A stretch of 64,000 nt of DNA from positions 144,501 to 208,500 of the forward strand of contig CP038113.1 of assembly GCA_004519485.1 (NCBI GenBank). The letters run 5' to 3'. Under the pieces are notes generated by a model, which saw nothing but the letters and a program-made list of their open reading frames with translations, searched no databases and was not told the origin of the DNA. Shown piece after piece: positions 10,839-21,816 of this stretch. Both the position numbers and the translations under genes were made by a program. This DNA is from Nannochloropsis oceanica. Its lineage: Eukaryota; Sar; Eustigmatophyceae; Eustigmatales; Monodopsidaceae. Positions within the stretch are counted from its first letter, which is position 1. Every line of letters begins with the position of its first letter.

Positions 10839-10872
10839 CTCTTTTAGAGGACGTGGACTCTTCTTTCTTGAG

Positions 10873-12415
10873 TTAGGCTTTGTAGTCGTCAACGTTTTCG
10901 CCTGGCTCGTTCTTGGGAAAGTGTCGTTCGAGTCGGGATGCCATGGAAGCAGGGGGGAGCATGGACACGCAGGATGAGGCCCGGGCACCCGCCAAGCGCT
11001 TTGCCCGTGACGTAGGCGTGAGCTCTGCCAAGGAGGAGGCCGAGGGGGAGGGGCCGGGATTGAAAGAGCTCTGACGTCCCAAATCCAAATTATTCGCGAC
11101 GCGATGCTTGTGCATTATGATGTCGCGGCTGGACTCGAGGACGAAAATTGGCGAGAGGCGCTCGTGATAAGCGATGTAGAAGGTGTGGGCAATCGCTAGA
11201 GATGTTGTCATACCCATATTGAACAGTAACGCATTATGACCGAAGTGCTCAAAAGCAAAGAAACCGGCAATGCCGCCAATGAAAAACCCAACCACAGCGA
11301 TTCCGTGCAGCTTCACCTTCCACCACTCCCCCTTCCTGCCTTTAATAATGTGGCCAATGGCAATACCTGGCAGTAGGGAGAAAGGGTATGGGTATTCGTC
11401 TCATCGCATGACCATTTCAACCAGCAACACCAAAACTTTCTCCTACACCTTTGTGAAAATTTGAATTCTAAAAATAGAAAATGTTAATGAGAATTCCGCC
11501 CCTGCCGTCTCACCCAGTCCTTTCTCTCGTACTCCGACTCAGAGAACTCTCTAGGACAGAAAGACGATTCGCTGCTCGAACCCTGCTTCACGCACCGAAA
11601 TCTGTCGAGGCGCCCGTGAGGTGTGTAGTTCGCACGGCGTTTCCAGAGAACTTCGACGTCAATCCATTTTGAAGGCCTGCCGAATAAGCGCAAAGCCAAA
11701 TAAAAAAAATAGTGTCTGGATACGCCGCCTCCGTCAGCAGGGCAGCGGCTTCCACGGCTGCGATTAGGAATAATGCACGCCCGTAATTTCGACCCATATA
11801 GAATGTTTCTTGAGTAACGACGACTCCCGCGGTAAATGAACCCGCTACAAAGCACAAGTAAGTGCCTATGTATCTGTAGGAGGAAAAGGAGGGTGGTAAG
11901 ACGTGGGTGGTGTGTGAATCTTGAAAGAAGCAGAGGGGCATGGGGAGAGCACATTTAGATACTTACTCGTAAAGAGGGGCCAGGTCCCTTGTCGCAGCAA
12001 AGTTTGAAATGTGTGCAATCATACCGGTGACATGCACACTTGCCATGGCCTTGGCCGAGTGGAGAGTTATGAGATTGATGAAGCTTGCATTAATGGTCAA
12101 AACAAACGAGGAGAAAAGGATGATTTTGAAGTAGGGCCTTTCACCGGGATTCATAGGGGCGGCGCGAGACGCCGAGATGTCTCCCGACTTCTGCCTCTGG
12201 AGCTTGGCCGTGGGGCTGGCCCGTGAAGATGGGCTGGGCACGCCTATGTTACGTGGCTGAGCTTGCGACTGTCGCCAGACGGTAGAGGAGACACCTGTCT
12301 CTGACTCCTGTTGACGAATATCTTGTTTTTCAGATTCAAGTATCAAGAATTGGACCCTGCGGTGCCGCAGAGGCACCAGGGGCGGTCGCTTTCCGTGTGC
12401 CTTGCTTCCTCCCAT
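10873..12415 (-). CDS. YoaK/DUF1275-family membrane protein
   Basis: Three exons, 12415-11967, 11873-11596 and 11366-10873, joined by GT-AG introns of 93 and 229 bp whose phases fit (GA|A, G|GT), give 406 residues. After a basic, probably cytosolic N-terminus of about 95 residues come six hydrophobic segments, starting IILFSSFVLTINASF. Family hallmarks of DUF1275 (YoaK) are visible: HVTGMIAHIS in the first half, and GLQNGLTSKF with VRTTHLTGASTDFG in the second, the paired T-G motifs of the repeat. The C-terminal 90 residues are polar. The family occurs in bacteria, fungi and algae; its substrate is unknown to me. The start is the only ATG in frame upstream of the first membrane segment. The 5' end faces the 3' end of PIGH in tandem. 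Confidence 0.88.
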
Positions 12416-13450
12416 TTGGAGATGACGATGGGCTCGAGGAAGTAGGGCACCTCCGCTGTTGCTAGGCGAGACCCCAAAAAACGCAGAAGCGTTTCTTCGA
12501 GTACCGACACTAACACGTAGTGCTAGTCAAGACAGGTGGGGTAGAAATTGTACTTAGATAATGCTCCAAGCTGATCTGACTGTGGTTCCCAACAGCTTCC
12601 TAGTGACTGTGGGAAGGCATAGGAGGCTGGAAAGGAGTTGGCAATATGAACGAATGATGCTGAAATGATCTCAATTAAATGAAAATGATATTCGCACTTG
12701 CGATTTTGTACTTGGTTATATTGTTGCCGGTCAAATTTGTTCACACTTTGCTGTTTGGTAGGAATCGAATCTCCACTCCAGTTGGCTGTAGTAACGCCAA
12801 CAGCAAACTGCTACGCCGTGTACGTGCCCCTTGTCATCCCCGGTTTGGGGATCCCAAACTCACTCACGAAATAATTAATGTCATATCAAGATGAATATTG
12901 TCCTGCGAAGGAATTTTACTTCATTTGGCTGTGGGTTTGAGCGAGGTATACGACTAGCGGACTGGACGATTCAATACGATCCGTGAATCAGCTGCCCTTC
13001 AACTCGGAAGCTTCGACCGATTTGTTCTTTGCGCGCTGCCCTCGTCTGCATTGTACTTCTGTTGTGCTACTGCCAGATTCGGCGTGGAGACGTTTGTCAG
13101 GAATAGGGTCTACAAAGTGTCTTTATTTGGTGTGTGTGCCGTCTGTTCCTGATCTCGTGAGAGAGTTTGCTCTGCCGGTATACGCCATACGTCCCCACCT
13201 ACGCAAGGTAGAGGGCGCGTGTAGTCTCGTCTCAACTTACCTGATAGAGGTTTTCCGATACAAAGATGAAAGAAATCTTGATACATGTTTGCGAGCCGCC
13301 AAAGATGTGGGTTCAGGGACTTTTATGGCATATTGAATCTCATAAATTGACTTTGAGCATTCCAAACGATAGGGTGCACAAGTGTCGTCATTCAAGAGCA
13401 TATTTTTTCTTTGTAATATCTTATGATTCTGAACTTAGTTATGCTTTCAC
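12416..13450. other. Intergenic, one unassigned frame
   Basis: Between the DUF1275 gene's 5' end and the 3' end of PIGH. A plus-strand frame, open from about 12945 to 13339 (reading VPSVPDLVREFALPVYA and YLIEVFRYKDERN), has a fairly natural composition but starts only with GTG and matches nothing I know. It may be an old gene fragment. The rest is AT-rich. Confidence 0.4.
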
Positions 13451-14861
13451 TTAATAAGACTTATTATCTTTCAAATCCCCTTCACTCCTCCCTCCTCCCT
13501 CCCTCTGCTTCAACGCTGTCCATCCTGCTGCCACGTCGACGTGCTTGATATGGGCTTCTACGATGGCCCGGGCGCTGTGATAAACGGGCAGCAAGTCGTC
13601 CAGGCAGGGCTTCAGATGCTGTAGGTGAGTGTGTGCAAAATGAGCCGGTAATTCTTGATAGGATTGATCATAGAAGAGATGACTTGCTGAGCAACTTCAG
13701 AAAAAGAGTGCTTCTTCTTCCTTTTGTGCAGCCTTCTGACTGAAGAAAGGTGCCACGTCATGTGAATCCTTTCAATCCCACATAGGTCCCCAAACCCATT
13801 CTCTTCCTCCCTACTTAACCTGGAATCCCACCAGCAGAGTGTCCCGGCCTTCCACGACAAAGGCTAGGTAGTAAACCACGCGATGCAGTGTGATACCTTC
13901 ATTGATCACCACCGCCTGCACCCGGCCTAAGTCCACAAACTATAATGTATTACATAACAATTAAATAGGATAGAACATATTGAATCGTCAACATGGAAAA
14001 TATGCTTCATCTCCTTTCTGCTACTAACCTCACACTCCTCCCGGCCGCTTGTGTAGCGCGTTTGAAGCTGCACGCCAAGGTCCTTAATGAGGAGCACCGA
14101 TTCTGAAATGAGAAGTAGATGAAAGCGGTGTTAAGAATGACGCGCGAGAAGGAAATGACTTTGTATTCAACATAAAGGTCATTTCTGGTGCATCCAGTGG
14201 AGCAATCACCCAAGAACAACATATGCGCAATAACGACTCCCCGGCGAGCATTTCCCCCCCCCCATTGCTCTCCCCCGACCACACCTCGCCACCATCGTCT
14301 GCATCCAATCCTCTTTCCATCAGTCACCTGCTTCAACATGGTGCTGCTCCAGCAAAGCCAGGACCCAGTGGGCCAGCGTCAGAACTACAACTGTGAAGCC
14401 CCCCAAGATGCAGGCGGAGGGGGAGAGGGCTAGAGCAATATTCTATATGTTTTTCGAAACAGGCTATTTGAGAATGGCCTCTCGTTTGGGGATTTATTGC
14501 TTCGATGGACTCTTCCCGGTTCCTCCCCTTTTCCCTCTTTTTCCCGTACCTTTTCATTAAGAAAGCCCTGGTCGCCCGCACACCGAGAAGTCCAGAGAAG
14601 CGCCGCAATCGTCCCCACCAGGAGTAGGCGGACAATCCTAAGTGTGATGGCGGCCTAGTTGAGTTTCAATAAATTGGGTCTTGCGTCCATTTTTTAGGTA
14701 ATCTAAGCCCGAGGTTGGAAGGATAAATTGTAGTCCTCTCTTACGTACCTCAGACCCAAGGATGTGGACGAGCTAGTCGACGGCGGGCGGGCAAGCTCGT
14801 GCAACACGGTGGAGGCATGTGCCGTCCTGCGGTACACTAAGCGTCCCTTTTTGCTAGGCAT
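13451..14861 (-). CDS. PIGH: GPI-GlcNAc transferase subunit PIG-H
   Basis: Subunit of the ER complex that transfers GlcNAc to phosphatidylinositol, the first step of GPI-anchor synthesis. Six exons: 14861-14749, 14637-14550, 14442-14328, 14102-14029, 13939-13820, 13618-13451. All have GT-AG borders and consistent phases, giving 225 residues. Evidence of identity: two adjacent membrane segments (IVRLLLVGTIAALLW and LGGFTVVVLTLAHWVLALL, the PIG-H hairpin), then ESVLLIKDLGVQLQTRY, VDLGRVQAVVINEGI, VVYYLAFVVEG and HLKPCLDDLLPVYHSAR, in the order of the PIG-H domain. Human PIG-H is 188 residues; the excess is a Ser/Thr-rich N-terminus and a polar tail. The longest exon is 168 bp, so frame scans miss the gene. 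The ATG (MPSKKGRL) is the first in frame of exon 1. Confidence 0.9.
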
Positions 14862-15679
14862 CGTAGAGCACCATTCGCGCGGTGCTTGCTACGTTGCCTG
14901 TGTGTGTAGCGAGCGGGTAACGTGTGCGGAAGTACATTAGAGGGAAGAGCGTATTATTTGTGGAAGAGGAGTATGAGGCAGTGGCCTGCCCTCCTATAGT
15001 GGCCATGAGTTTCTATTAATCATCTTTACGACATGCTATGCAAATAATACTACTATAGCTAAAAATCTATTAATACTTTAGATAGGAAGGCTCGCTGTTT
15101 GAAGGGTTGTGGCGTCAGATAATAATAGATGCCGCAGAGGTACAATTTTTACGCACTTGATGCGCTGTATAACAAGGCCGTGGTCGCTCAAGGATTAAAC
15201 GGAAGGCCTTGAATTGAGATAACTCAGGTCTGGCGGTCGCAACTTTCTTTTTAATGGAATATTTTTTGGTATAGCTAATACAAAAGGCTTATCGAGGGTA
15301 GGTACGAGCGCGGCAGTGACCACGGAGAGGCGTATGGTGCATCTCAGGCAGTTGTCTTTCTCTCACCTGTTGCCCTCTACCTAATAGAAAAAGCCGTCCG
15401 CGACCGTGTCGAAGAAGGGGAAGGCACAAATATAATTAATCGAGGAATCGATCGAGTGATAAGTTGAGAAGCAAAGAAGTAAGCAATAACTGATGGCAAA
15501 ATACAATGACTTTGTGATCGCAGGTCTTTCTATGTTTCTTTGCACAATTATCACAAATTTTGCTGCTCATGTCATCGTTTGCTCTTTTTAATTCCACCAC
15601 ACATTCATACACTCGACTTTCTTTTTCTTCTGTAGTTACTTTACTTTTCCTCTAAATCATTGTCCTACCCCTTTTGTCA
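14862..15679. other. Intergenic, nothing recognised
   Basis: AT-rich DNA between PIGH (5' side) and VPS51 (3' side), both on the minus strand. No frame of note and no tRNA-like fold was seen. It must hold the PIGH promoter and the VPS51 terminator. Confidence 0.6.
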
Positions 15680-18592
15680 TCATCGCACCGATGGTAAGGC
15701 CGAAGGAAACCCTCCTTCCCACCTTCCCGTCGTCCCCATTACCCCCAACGACGAGCTCAACCGGGTGTACTCTGTCAAGGCCACAGCCGACAAGGCCTGA
15801 GGGTCCACCCCCTGCAGCGCCTCGACCGTCGTCCGCTCCCCTGCACTTATTAACACCTCCTCCAGCATGGTTTCGAGCACACTTGCATCTTTGAGATAAG
15901 TCCCAACAGCCTGTCGCAAGAGCTGCACATCCACCTGCAACTGACAGTATTCCCGACGAGAGAGCGTAGTCAATCGCGTGCATTCAATTAGCTCCTTGCA
16001 CGCCGCCTTGAGCACGGCCGTCAACACTGACTCCACCCCCAACTCTACAGGCTGCCCAAATACTTGAACCTTGACCGTGAAAATACGTTCAATGTCCACA
16101 TGCACACGCTTACTGGCCCCAAACGGCCCTGGAGTTCGTGACAAGTCCGCACGCTCCCCCCTTCGGCCTCCCAACAACCCCACACCTGCTACAGACACGC
16201 CCAGGGCCGCACCCAGCTCTTTGACCAGAGCTTCCAACCGCAAGATGATGGTCTTGCCCCAAATCGCTTGCGTCACACCACCTACACTATTGCTACTGCT
16301 GCTGTCACTATTCGCTGCCTGCGTTTTGGTCAAGAGAGCAAGCTCGTGTCCTTGCCCCTCGATGTAATGCTGCAACAACCGAGCAGTACTCCCGTTCAAA
16401 CACATGACCACATCCTCCGGGCTCAGTTTGTTTGTCCCACTGCTACTGCAGCTCGCCCTCCCGCCGATGTACCCGCCGCTACTCCCCCCACTACCTCCTC
16501 CACCACTGCCTCCCGCACTGCTTGTCATGGTAGCAGGAAAGACAAGGGCAAGAGTGGCGGTAGCTTGGGACCAGAGAGTGTTCTGCAAACCCCGACAGAG
16601 GACGGCCAACAGTAGAGCATACTGTGGCGAGGCTGCAGCAGCGGTGGTGTGGTTGGGAAAGGTCATGGTGGGCACTTGCTCGCTGTTCAGGAAAGAGGAG
16701 AAGCTAGAGGCATGAGCGAAGAATCGCTCAGGGAAGACACGGCGGCGGGCCTCTCCGACTTCCACCACGTCGTTTTCGGTTAATCGGAAAGTGACACCAG
16801 CCATACGCTCCCCAGCATCTGCGAGCCAAGTGATGAATTGGAAAACGTACTGGCCCATCCCGAGTTCCGGCGCCAAGGGCTTCTTATACGCACCGCTGCT
16901 GCTGCTGCTACTGCTGCTGCTGCTGCTCGCGCCACCGTTGTTCTTTAAGCCATCACTGTCGCTACTGTTGGTCGGAGGAGACGGAGAAGAGGCTGCTGCT
17001 GCTGCTGCTGCGTCGGCAACCGCATCTTGCACCCCTTCCTCAGCTACTTGCACCACACCTTGCAGTGTCTCCATGACCCGAGCTAAATCTCGAGCCGTAG
17101 CCATCTGAAATCCCTCCAGCTGCTCCCGCGGTGCAAAGTGCAGCTGTTGCTGCTGCTGCTGCTGCTGGAGAGCAAGCATCCGCTGCACTGCCGTTACCTG
17201 CAGACCTCTAAATTCGAGAAATATGAGCCCACGCGCCACGTCCTGCACCAGAGCCACGCCCGCTTCCAAGACCCCTGCCTCCCTCGTTTGCTTGTGCAAC
17301 CGCCGAATACTCCCTTGAAAAAAGTGCTCGAGAGCCTTCAGTGGAAACTGCTTATCGTCTCCCCTAGGCCCGCTTGCCACGATCGCAAGATTCGCCTTGA
17401 ACAGCCTCTTGACTATCTCCAGGTACTGCCGTGTGAAAAGCGTCCTTACCAAGTCCACCAGCTCAGCTCCGGCTGTTTCGCTGCTTCCTCTGCCTGCATT
17501 GCCACTATCCAACACAAAGACATCCCGAAACATAAATACTGCTTCCTCAAAATCTTTCACAAAAGCGACATTTAACTTCGTCAAAGCCGCTTCCAATGCC
17601 TCCGCACCCGCTGCCGCCCCCTCCTCTCCCTTGGCCATTTCATTCGCTCGCCGTTCCTCTTCCCCACGTGAAAACCCTGTCAATGTCTTCCCAAATCGAC
17701 CGCGGAAGGTCTTGAGCACCTGGCTCTGTAGCTCGGCCTTCGGCACACCTAACTCAAGGAGCAGATGAACGTACTGTGCCAGTTGGTCCGGGGTGGCAGG
17801 GGCGACCGTGGCGGTGGTATCAGCTTGCTGTCTGAGGCGGCGGTGGAGCTCGTCGCGGACGCCGGCGATGATCTGATCAGATTCATGCTGGATGGATTTA
17901 AAGGAGGGGACGTGGTTGTGTTGTCGGAGGATGTCGATTGCCTTGGAGTAGCAGGCTACAGCCAAGGCAAAATCTTGTCTTTGCACGTAGCGGTTCAAAT
18001 TGATGGGCAGGTCAAACAGGAAGTCGAGACGCTTGAGGAGACGGCGGACAGAGACTAGTTTGTCGACCTTTGCGCGCTTATCGCCCAGGAATGAGTTGAC
18101 GACTTGCATGCGGGAGGCGATGCCTTCCATGTTTTTTACCAAGGCGTCCATCTCGGCCTTCATGTCGTTCACATTGTTCTTCATGGTTCGAATCGTGTCC
18201 GTGGCACTGATAAATTTAGAATAATTCTCGTACACCAGCATTTGCATGTCGCTGTCCAGGCGCTTGACTTCTTGCACGAGCTCGTCGTCTTTGATCAACA
18301 GAGTCTCCAAGCTGTCACGTTCCAGGAGCTGATGGACGTAAGCCTTCATGTGAAAATCGCTCCTGTCAATCTCGTCGCAGATCTGCTCGTCCCCCCCACC
18401 CATCAAGCCATAATAGGACGCCAGCAAACTCATAGCATCCCCACCGTTGCCTTTCTGCAGCTGCTGTTGACCGTGGGAAGATAGGTTTGGGCCGTGCCCC
18501 TCTTCCTCCCCGGCGTCGTAGTCATTCGTGTCATGGTCTCTCTCCTTATCCAGGCCCCCCGCAGTCGAGTCCATGCGGTCAAAGGTGGCCAT
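15680..18592 (-). CDS. VPS51: VPS51, GARP/EARP tethering complex subunit
   Basis: VPS51 joins VPS52/53/54 to form the GARP tether for endosome-to-Golgi vesicles. Single frame of 970 residues from ATG (MATFDRMDST). After an acidic, Gln-containing N-terminus come the strongly conserved elements of the family: a short helix motif (IDRSDFHMKAYVHQLL), RDSLETLLIKDDELVQEVK and RLDSDMQMLVYENYSKFISA, followed by TDTIRTMKNNV, around residues 75-140. The region after it (VRRLLKRLDFLFDLP, YVQRQDFALAVACYSKA) continues the COG/exocyst-like helical bundle. Low-complexity inserts, poly-Gln (17140-17165), poly-Ala and poly-Ser (16900-16935) and Gly/Ser, interrupt the C-terminal half, explaining a length greater than the roughly 780 of animal forms. 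The 569-bp gap to the aldo/keto reductase gene is probably a shared divergent promoter. Confidence 0.93.
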   Translation of the reverse strand: MATFDRMDSTAGGLDKERDHDTNDYDAGEEEGHGPNLSSHGQQQLQKGNGGDAMSLLASYYGLMGGGDEQICDEIDRSDFHMKAYVHQLLERDSLETLLIKDDELVQEVKRLDSDMQMLVYENYSKFISATDTIRTMKNNVNDMKAEMDALVKNMEGIASRMQVVNSFLGDKRAKVDKLVSVRRLLKRLDFLFDLPINLNRYVQRQDFALAVACYSKAIDILRQHNHVPSFKSIQHESDQIIAGVRDELHRRLRQQADTTATVAPATPDQLAQYVHLLLELGVPKAELQSQVLKTFRGRFGKTLTGFSRGEEERRANEMAKGEEGAAAGAEALEAALTKLNVAFVKDFEEAVFMFRDVFVLDSGNAGRGSSETAGAELVDLVRTLFTRQYLEIVKRLFKANLAIVASGPRGDDKQFPLKALEHFFQGSIRRLHKQTREAGVLEAGVALVQDVARGLIFLEFRGLQVTAVQRMLALQQQQQQQQLHFAPREQLEGFQMATARDLARVMETLQGVVQVAEEGVQDAVADAAAAAAASSPSPPTNSSDSDGLKNNGGASSSSSSSSSSSGAYKKPLAPELGMGQYVFQFITWLADAGERMAGVTFRLTENDVVEVGEARRRVFPERFFAHASSFSSFLNSEQVPTMTFPNHTTAAAASPQYALLLAVLCRGLQNTLWSQATATLALVFPATMTSSAGGSGGGGSGGSSGGYIGGRASCSSSGTNKLSPEDVVMCLNGSTARLLQHYIEGQGHELALLTKTQAANSDSSSSNSVGGVTQAIWGKTIILRLEALVKELGAALGVSVAGVGLLGGRRGERADLSRTPGPFGASKRVHVDIERIFTVKVQVFGQPVELGVESVLTAVLKAACKELIECTRLTTLSRREYCQLQVDVQLLRQAVGTYLKDASVLETMLEEVLISAGERTTVEALQGVDPQALSAVALTEYTRLSSSLGVMGTTGRWEGGFPSALPSVR

Positions 18593-19161
18593 GGTAGCCT
18601 TTGTGGTGTGGGTATAGAGGAAAGGGGAGGGTGTGAGTGGGTGTGCATGTGGACGTGAAAGGTAAAAGCAAAGGCCAGAACCGTGGCGTCACTTGCGACT
18701 TGGGTCGTGCAGCCATGGCTTTTTGTTTTGGGAACGGACGAGACGACGGGCGCTTTTTGACGAACCCATGCAAACACATCGGCCTTGCTTAAGGCTCTAC
18801 CTTCTTCTCGTGCCTGTGCAGGTGCGGTGGAGGCGTTGGGGGCGTGAGTGTCGGATGATGTTACTGCCGTTGGGGAGCCAGAGCAGCGCGATAGGACTCG
18901 GAGGAGACGTTGCACTCTGCATCATGCAGGACCTGCACGTGCCCGTCCCACACAATTAATCAATGACCACTCATATCACGCTAAAAACAGGAGTGCAACA
19001 AGACAGCGGCAGCAACATCTGTCGGCTCCCGCCATCGCGCCAATCTCCACCAGTAGCAGCCCGGCAGGATCTCCTGTCTTCCAAGATCAATGTACTACCA
19101 AGCTTCGACCTTCGACCTCCTGTCTCATACGCACCAGCCACGCACACAACACAGCACAGTA
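18593..19161. promoter_or_regulatory. Probable divergent promoter region
   Basis: 569 bp between the start codons of VPS51 (-) and the aldo/keto reductase (+). No gene fits here, and the open frames on both strands are low-quality. No clear TATA box was seen. A second possible ATG for the reductase at 19090 falls inside. Confidence 0.45.
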
Positions 19162-21239
19162 ATGGCGCATCACGCTGCATCGACCTCCCGTGCCATCACG
19201 CGCGCCCTTGAGGCCATGGAAGGCAAGCCCGAGGAGGAGTTGGCGGCATTGCATCGCCTCAAGACGGTGTTTGCCAAGCATGCCGGTGGCAGCGGCAGCA
19301 GCACCGCTACAAACGGTGAATTGTTGACAGCCCTAGCCAAGGCCATTCTCGACGATGGGGCTAATGAATTTAGGGTGCACACATCAGAGCTGGATGCGAG
19401 CCACCCCTCCTGCGTTTCTTCCCCCGCCTCGGCTCCCTTCAAATGTCCCACGCGGCGATTCGGTCGCACAGAGCTTCAGATGCCCATCCTCACTTTGGGT
19501 GGCATGCGAATGCAGCAGGTGCGTTTTGGATAATCATCTTCTTTCTAAGTCAATCGTTTCATTGACAAAGTTACATACACATTCACACGCGGACAAACAC
19601 AGACCTGGCAGCCCTCGGAAGGTTTTAGCATGGCCGACGTGACTGCCGAATGCCAGTCCAATTTTGAGGCCATCATCGCGCGAGCACTGCAGCTGGGCAT
19701 TAACCACATTGAGACAGCCAAGGGCTACGGCTCAAGGTACGCCAATTTCTCTTACTTTTCCCTCTCGTTCATTCTCACTATCCCCTCACCCACCCACTCT
19801 CCCTCCCTCCTTCCCTTCCCCAGCGAACTTCAGTACGGCCAGGCCCTTCGAAACCTCGGGGTGCCCCGATCTTCCTATATCCTCCAAACCAAAGTCCGCC
19901 CCATGGCTGACACTGCCGAGTTCAGCCGTACCCTTGATCAGTCTTTCGCTCACCTAGGCACCCATCTTGACTTGTTCGGCTTCCATGGCATAAACCGACC
20001 GGAGCACCTCGAGTGGATCACCCGTCCGGGGGGTTGCTTGGAGGTCGTGCGAGAATACCAACACCAGGGGAAAATTAAGTTTATTGGTTTCTCGACGCAT
20101 GCACCCACCCCCGTGATTGTCAAGGCGATCGAGACGGGTATCTTTGATTATGTCAATTTGCACTACCACGCCATCGGGTCGTACACCAGCTCGGGGACGT
20201 CGCAGAGCGTCGCAGAGGGACCGGGGAACTGGGAGGCACTCAGAGCAGCGCATCGGAAGGATATGGGCGTGTTTATTATCTCAGCGGCGGATAAAGGAGG
20301 GATGCTTTATCGGCCCCCCAAGGCGCTTGTTCGTCTCTGCTCCCCCCTCTCCCCTCTCATCTATAACATGCTCTGGCTCTGGAACCTCTCCACAGGCACT
20401 ACCAACCCCTCCTCCTCTTCCTCCATCGATGCTTCCCCCTCCTCCCCCCCCGCCATTCACACCCTTGTTATTGGCGCTGCCCGTCCCTCTGATTTTAACG
20501 AGGCCGCCGCTGCTGCTAAGCTCTTCTTCGAAATGAAGGCCGAAGACCCCTCCACTCCACTCTTGCGAAGGGTGGACGAAAGGTTGCAGAAGGCTTACCG
20601 GGAGGTGTGGGGGGAGGGATGGGAGGATGACTGGTGGATGGACTTGCCGGACTGTTACCAGAATCCGTTTGGGGTGCATGTAGCGCAGATCGTGTGGATG
20701 TGGTCGATCACCAAGGTGAGGGAGGGAGAGAGGGAGGGAGGGAGAGAGGAAGGGAGGGGGTGAGGGAGAGAGGGAGAGAGGGGTTTTGGCGTAAAAATGA
20801 AACCACTTCTCCCTCTTTGCCCTCGTCCAATTCGTGATCTGAACCTAATTTTCCTCTCACGTCTCCTCATTCATCCGCTGCTCTTCATTCGTAGGCCTAT
20901 GGGCTCCACCGTTACTCTACCATGCAGTACTCCAAAATGGAGGGCCAAGTGCAGGCCTGGGAGGAGAAAAAAGATCTTCCCCTTCCCGAGCGCATGGCCG
21001 CCGTCTTTGACTGGACACCTGGGCTGCCCTATGACCCCTCGGGACCCCACCAGGACCTCACTTCATTCCTCCCCGCTCACCGTGCGGAGCGTCTCTTGTG
21101 TATTCTAAGGGAGGCAAGCTATTGGTTTGGAAAGGAGACAACGGAAAAGGTGGAGCTGGATCCACGGGAGAAGGAAGGGTGGGTGGACGCGTATGATCTT
21201 CAGCTTGATGTGCCTTTCCCTGAAAGGGTTGCGCCGTAG
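19162..21239 (+). CDS. Aldo/keto reductase family protein
   Basis: Four exons, 19162-19518, 19603-19736, 19824-20715 and 20895-21239, with GT-AG introns of 84, 87 and 179 bp and fitting phases, give 575 residues. The barrel begins near residue 95 (RRFGRTELQMPILTLGGMRMQQ) and shows the AKR signature around INHIETAKGYGSSE, with LQTKVRP (the lysine strand) and LDLFGFHGIN (the histidine strand). The usual catalytic Asp-x-x-x-x-Tyr is replaced by Glu-Thr-Ala-x-x-Tyr at the first position, as in the large COG1453-type reductases to which this most resembles. A Ser-rich insert lies near 20410. The C-terminal 150 residues extend beyond the barrel (FPERVAP end). No targeting peptide is clear; the first 95 residues are helical and Ala-rich. 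The substrate is unknown. Introns are polypyrimidine-rich, with GGGA repeats after the third donor. Confidence 0.88.
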
Positions 21240-21816
21240 CGAGGAAGGGAGGAAGGGATCGAGGGAGGGAAGGAGGGAGGGAGGGATGGAGGGAAAGAAA
21301 GAAGTAGGGATTGTTTTATTGTTTCGCTTGACAGCTTCAAAAAGGAGGACAACCTGAAGACAGGGGAAGGCGGGGAGAGGAGGGTGGAGAGATTTGTTGT
21401 AAGAAGAGTGTCAATTACTTTGCGGGAAAGGATTGGACTGCTGACCGTCATACTTTCAACAGATGTGACGTTTGTCTTTGTGTGTGCGCGTGATTTATAA
21501 GTGCATAAGGGATGCACGAGAATGATATATAATATGAATATGAAATTACAATATTATAGAAAATGTTTAAGGAATATACCAAATCGGCGGATCGGAATCA
21601 TCCCGAAATGTGTCGCGACGCTAAGGGGAGGCAGGCTCTGAGTTCATCCATCCGCAAGCAGGAAAGTGACGCTCCTGTTTCCGTTTCATTTGCATCGTTG
21701 ATTGCTTGATTTCTAAACTTGGCGGCTCGCTTTTGTATTACCTCCTCTTCTCCCACTCTCTCTCATCCCTCTCCCTGACACCTCCTCTTCCACCCTCCCT
21801 GCCTCCTCCTCTATAC
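21240..21816. other. Convergent 3' region
   Basis: Between the stops of the aldo/keto reductase (+) and dapA (-). It has purine-rich GGGA runs just after 21240 and AT-rich DNA around 21490-21580. No gene seen. Confidence 0.6.

Noticed and set aside
12942-13339. Plus-strand frame with fairly natural composition, considered as a gene
   Set aside because: No ATG, no acceptor with a clear upstream exon and no known motif; kept only as a note.
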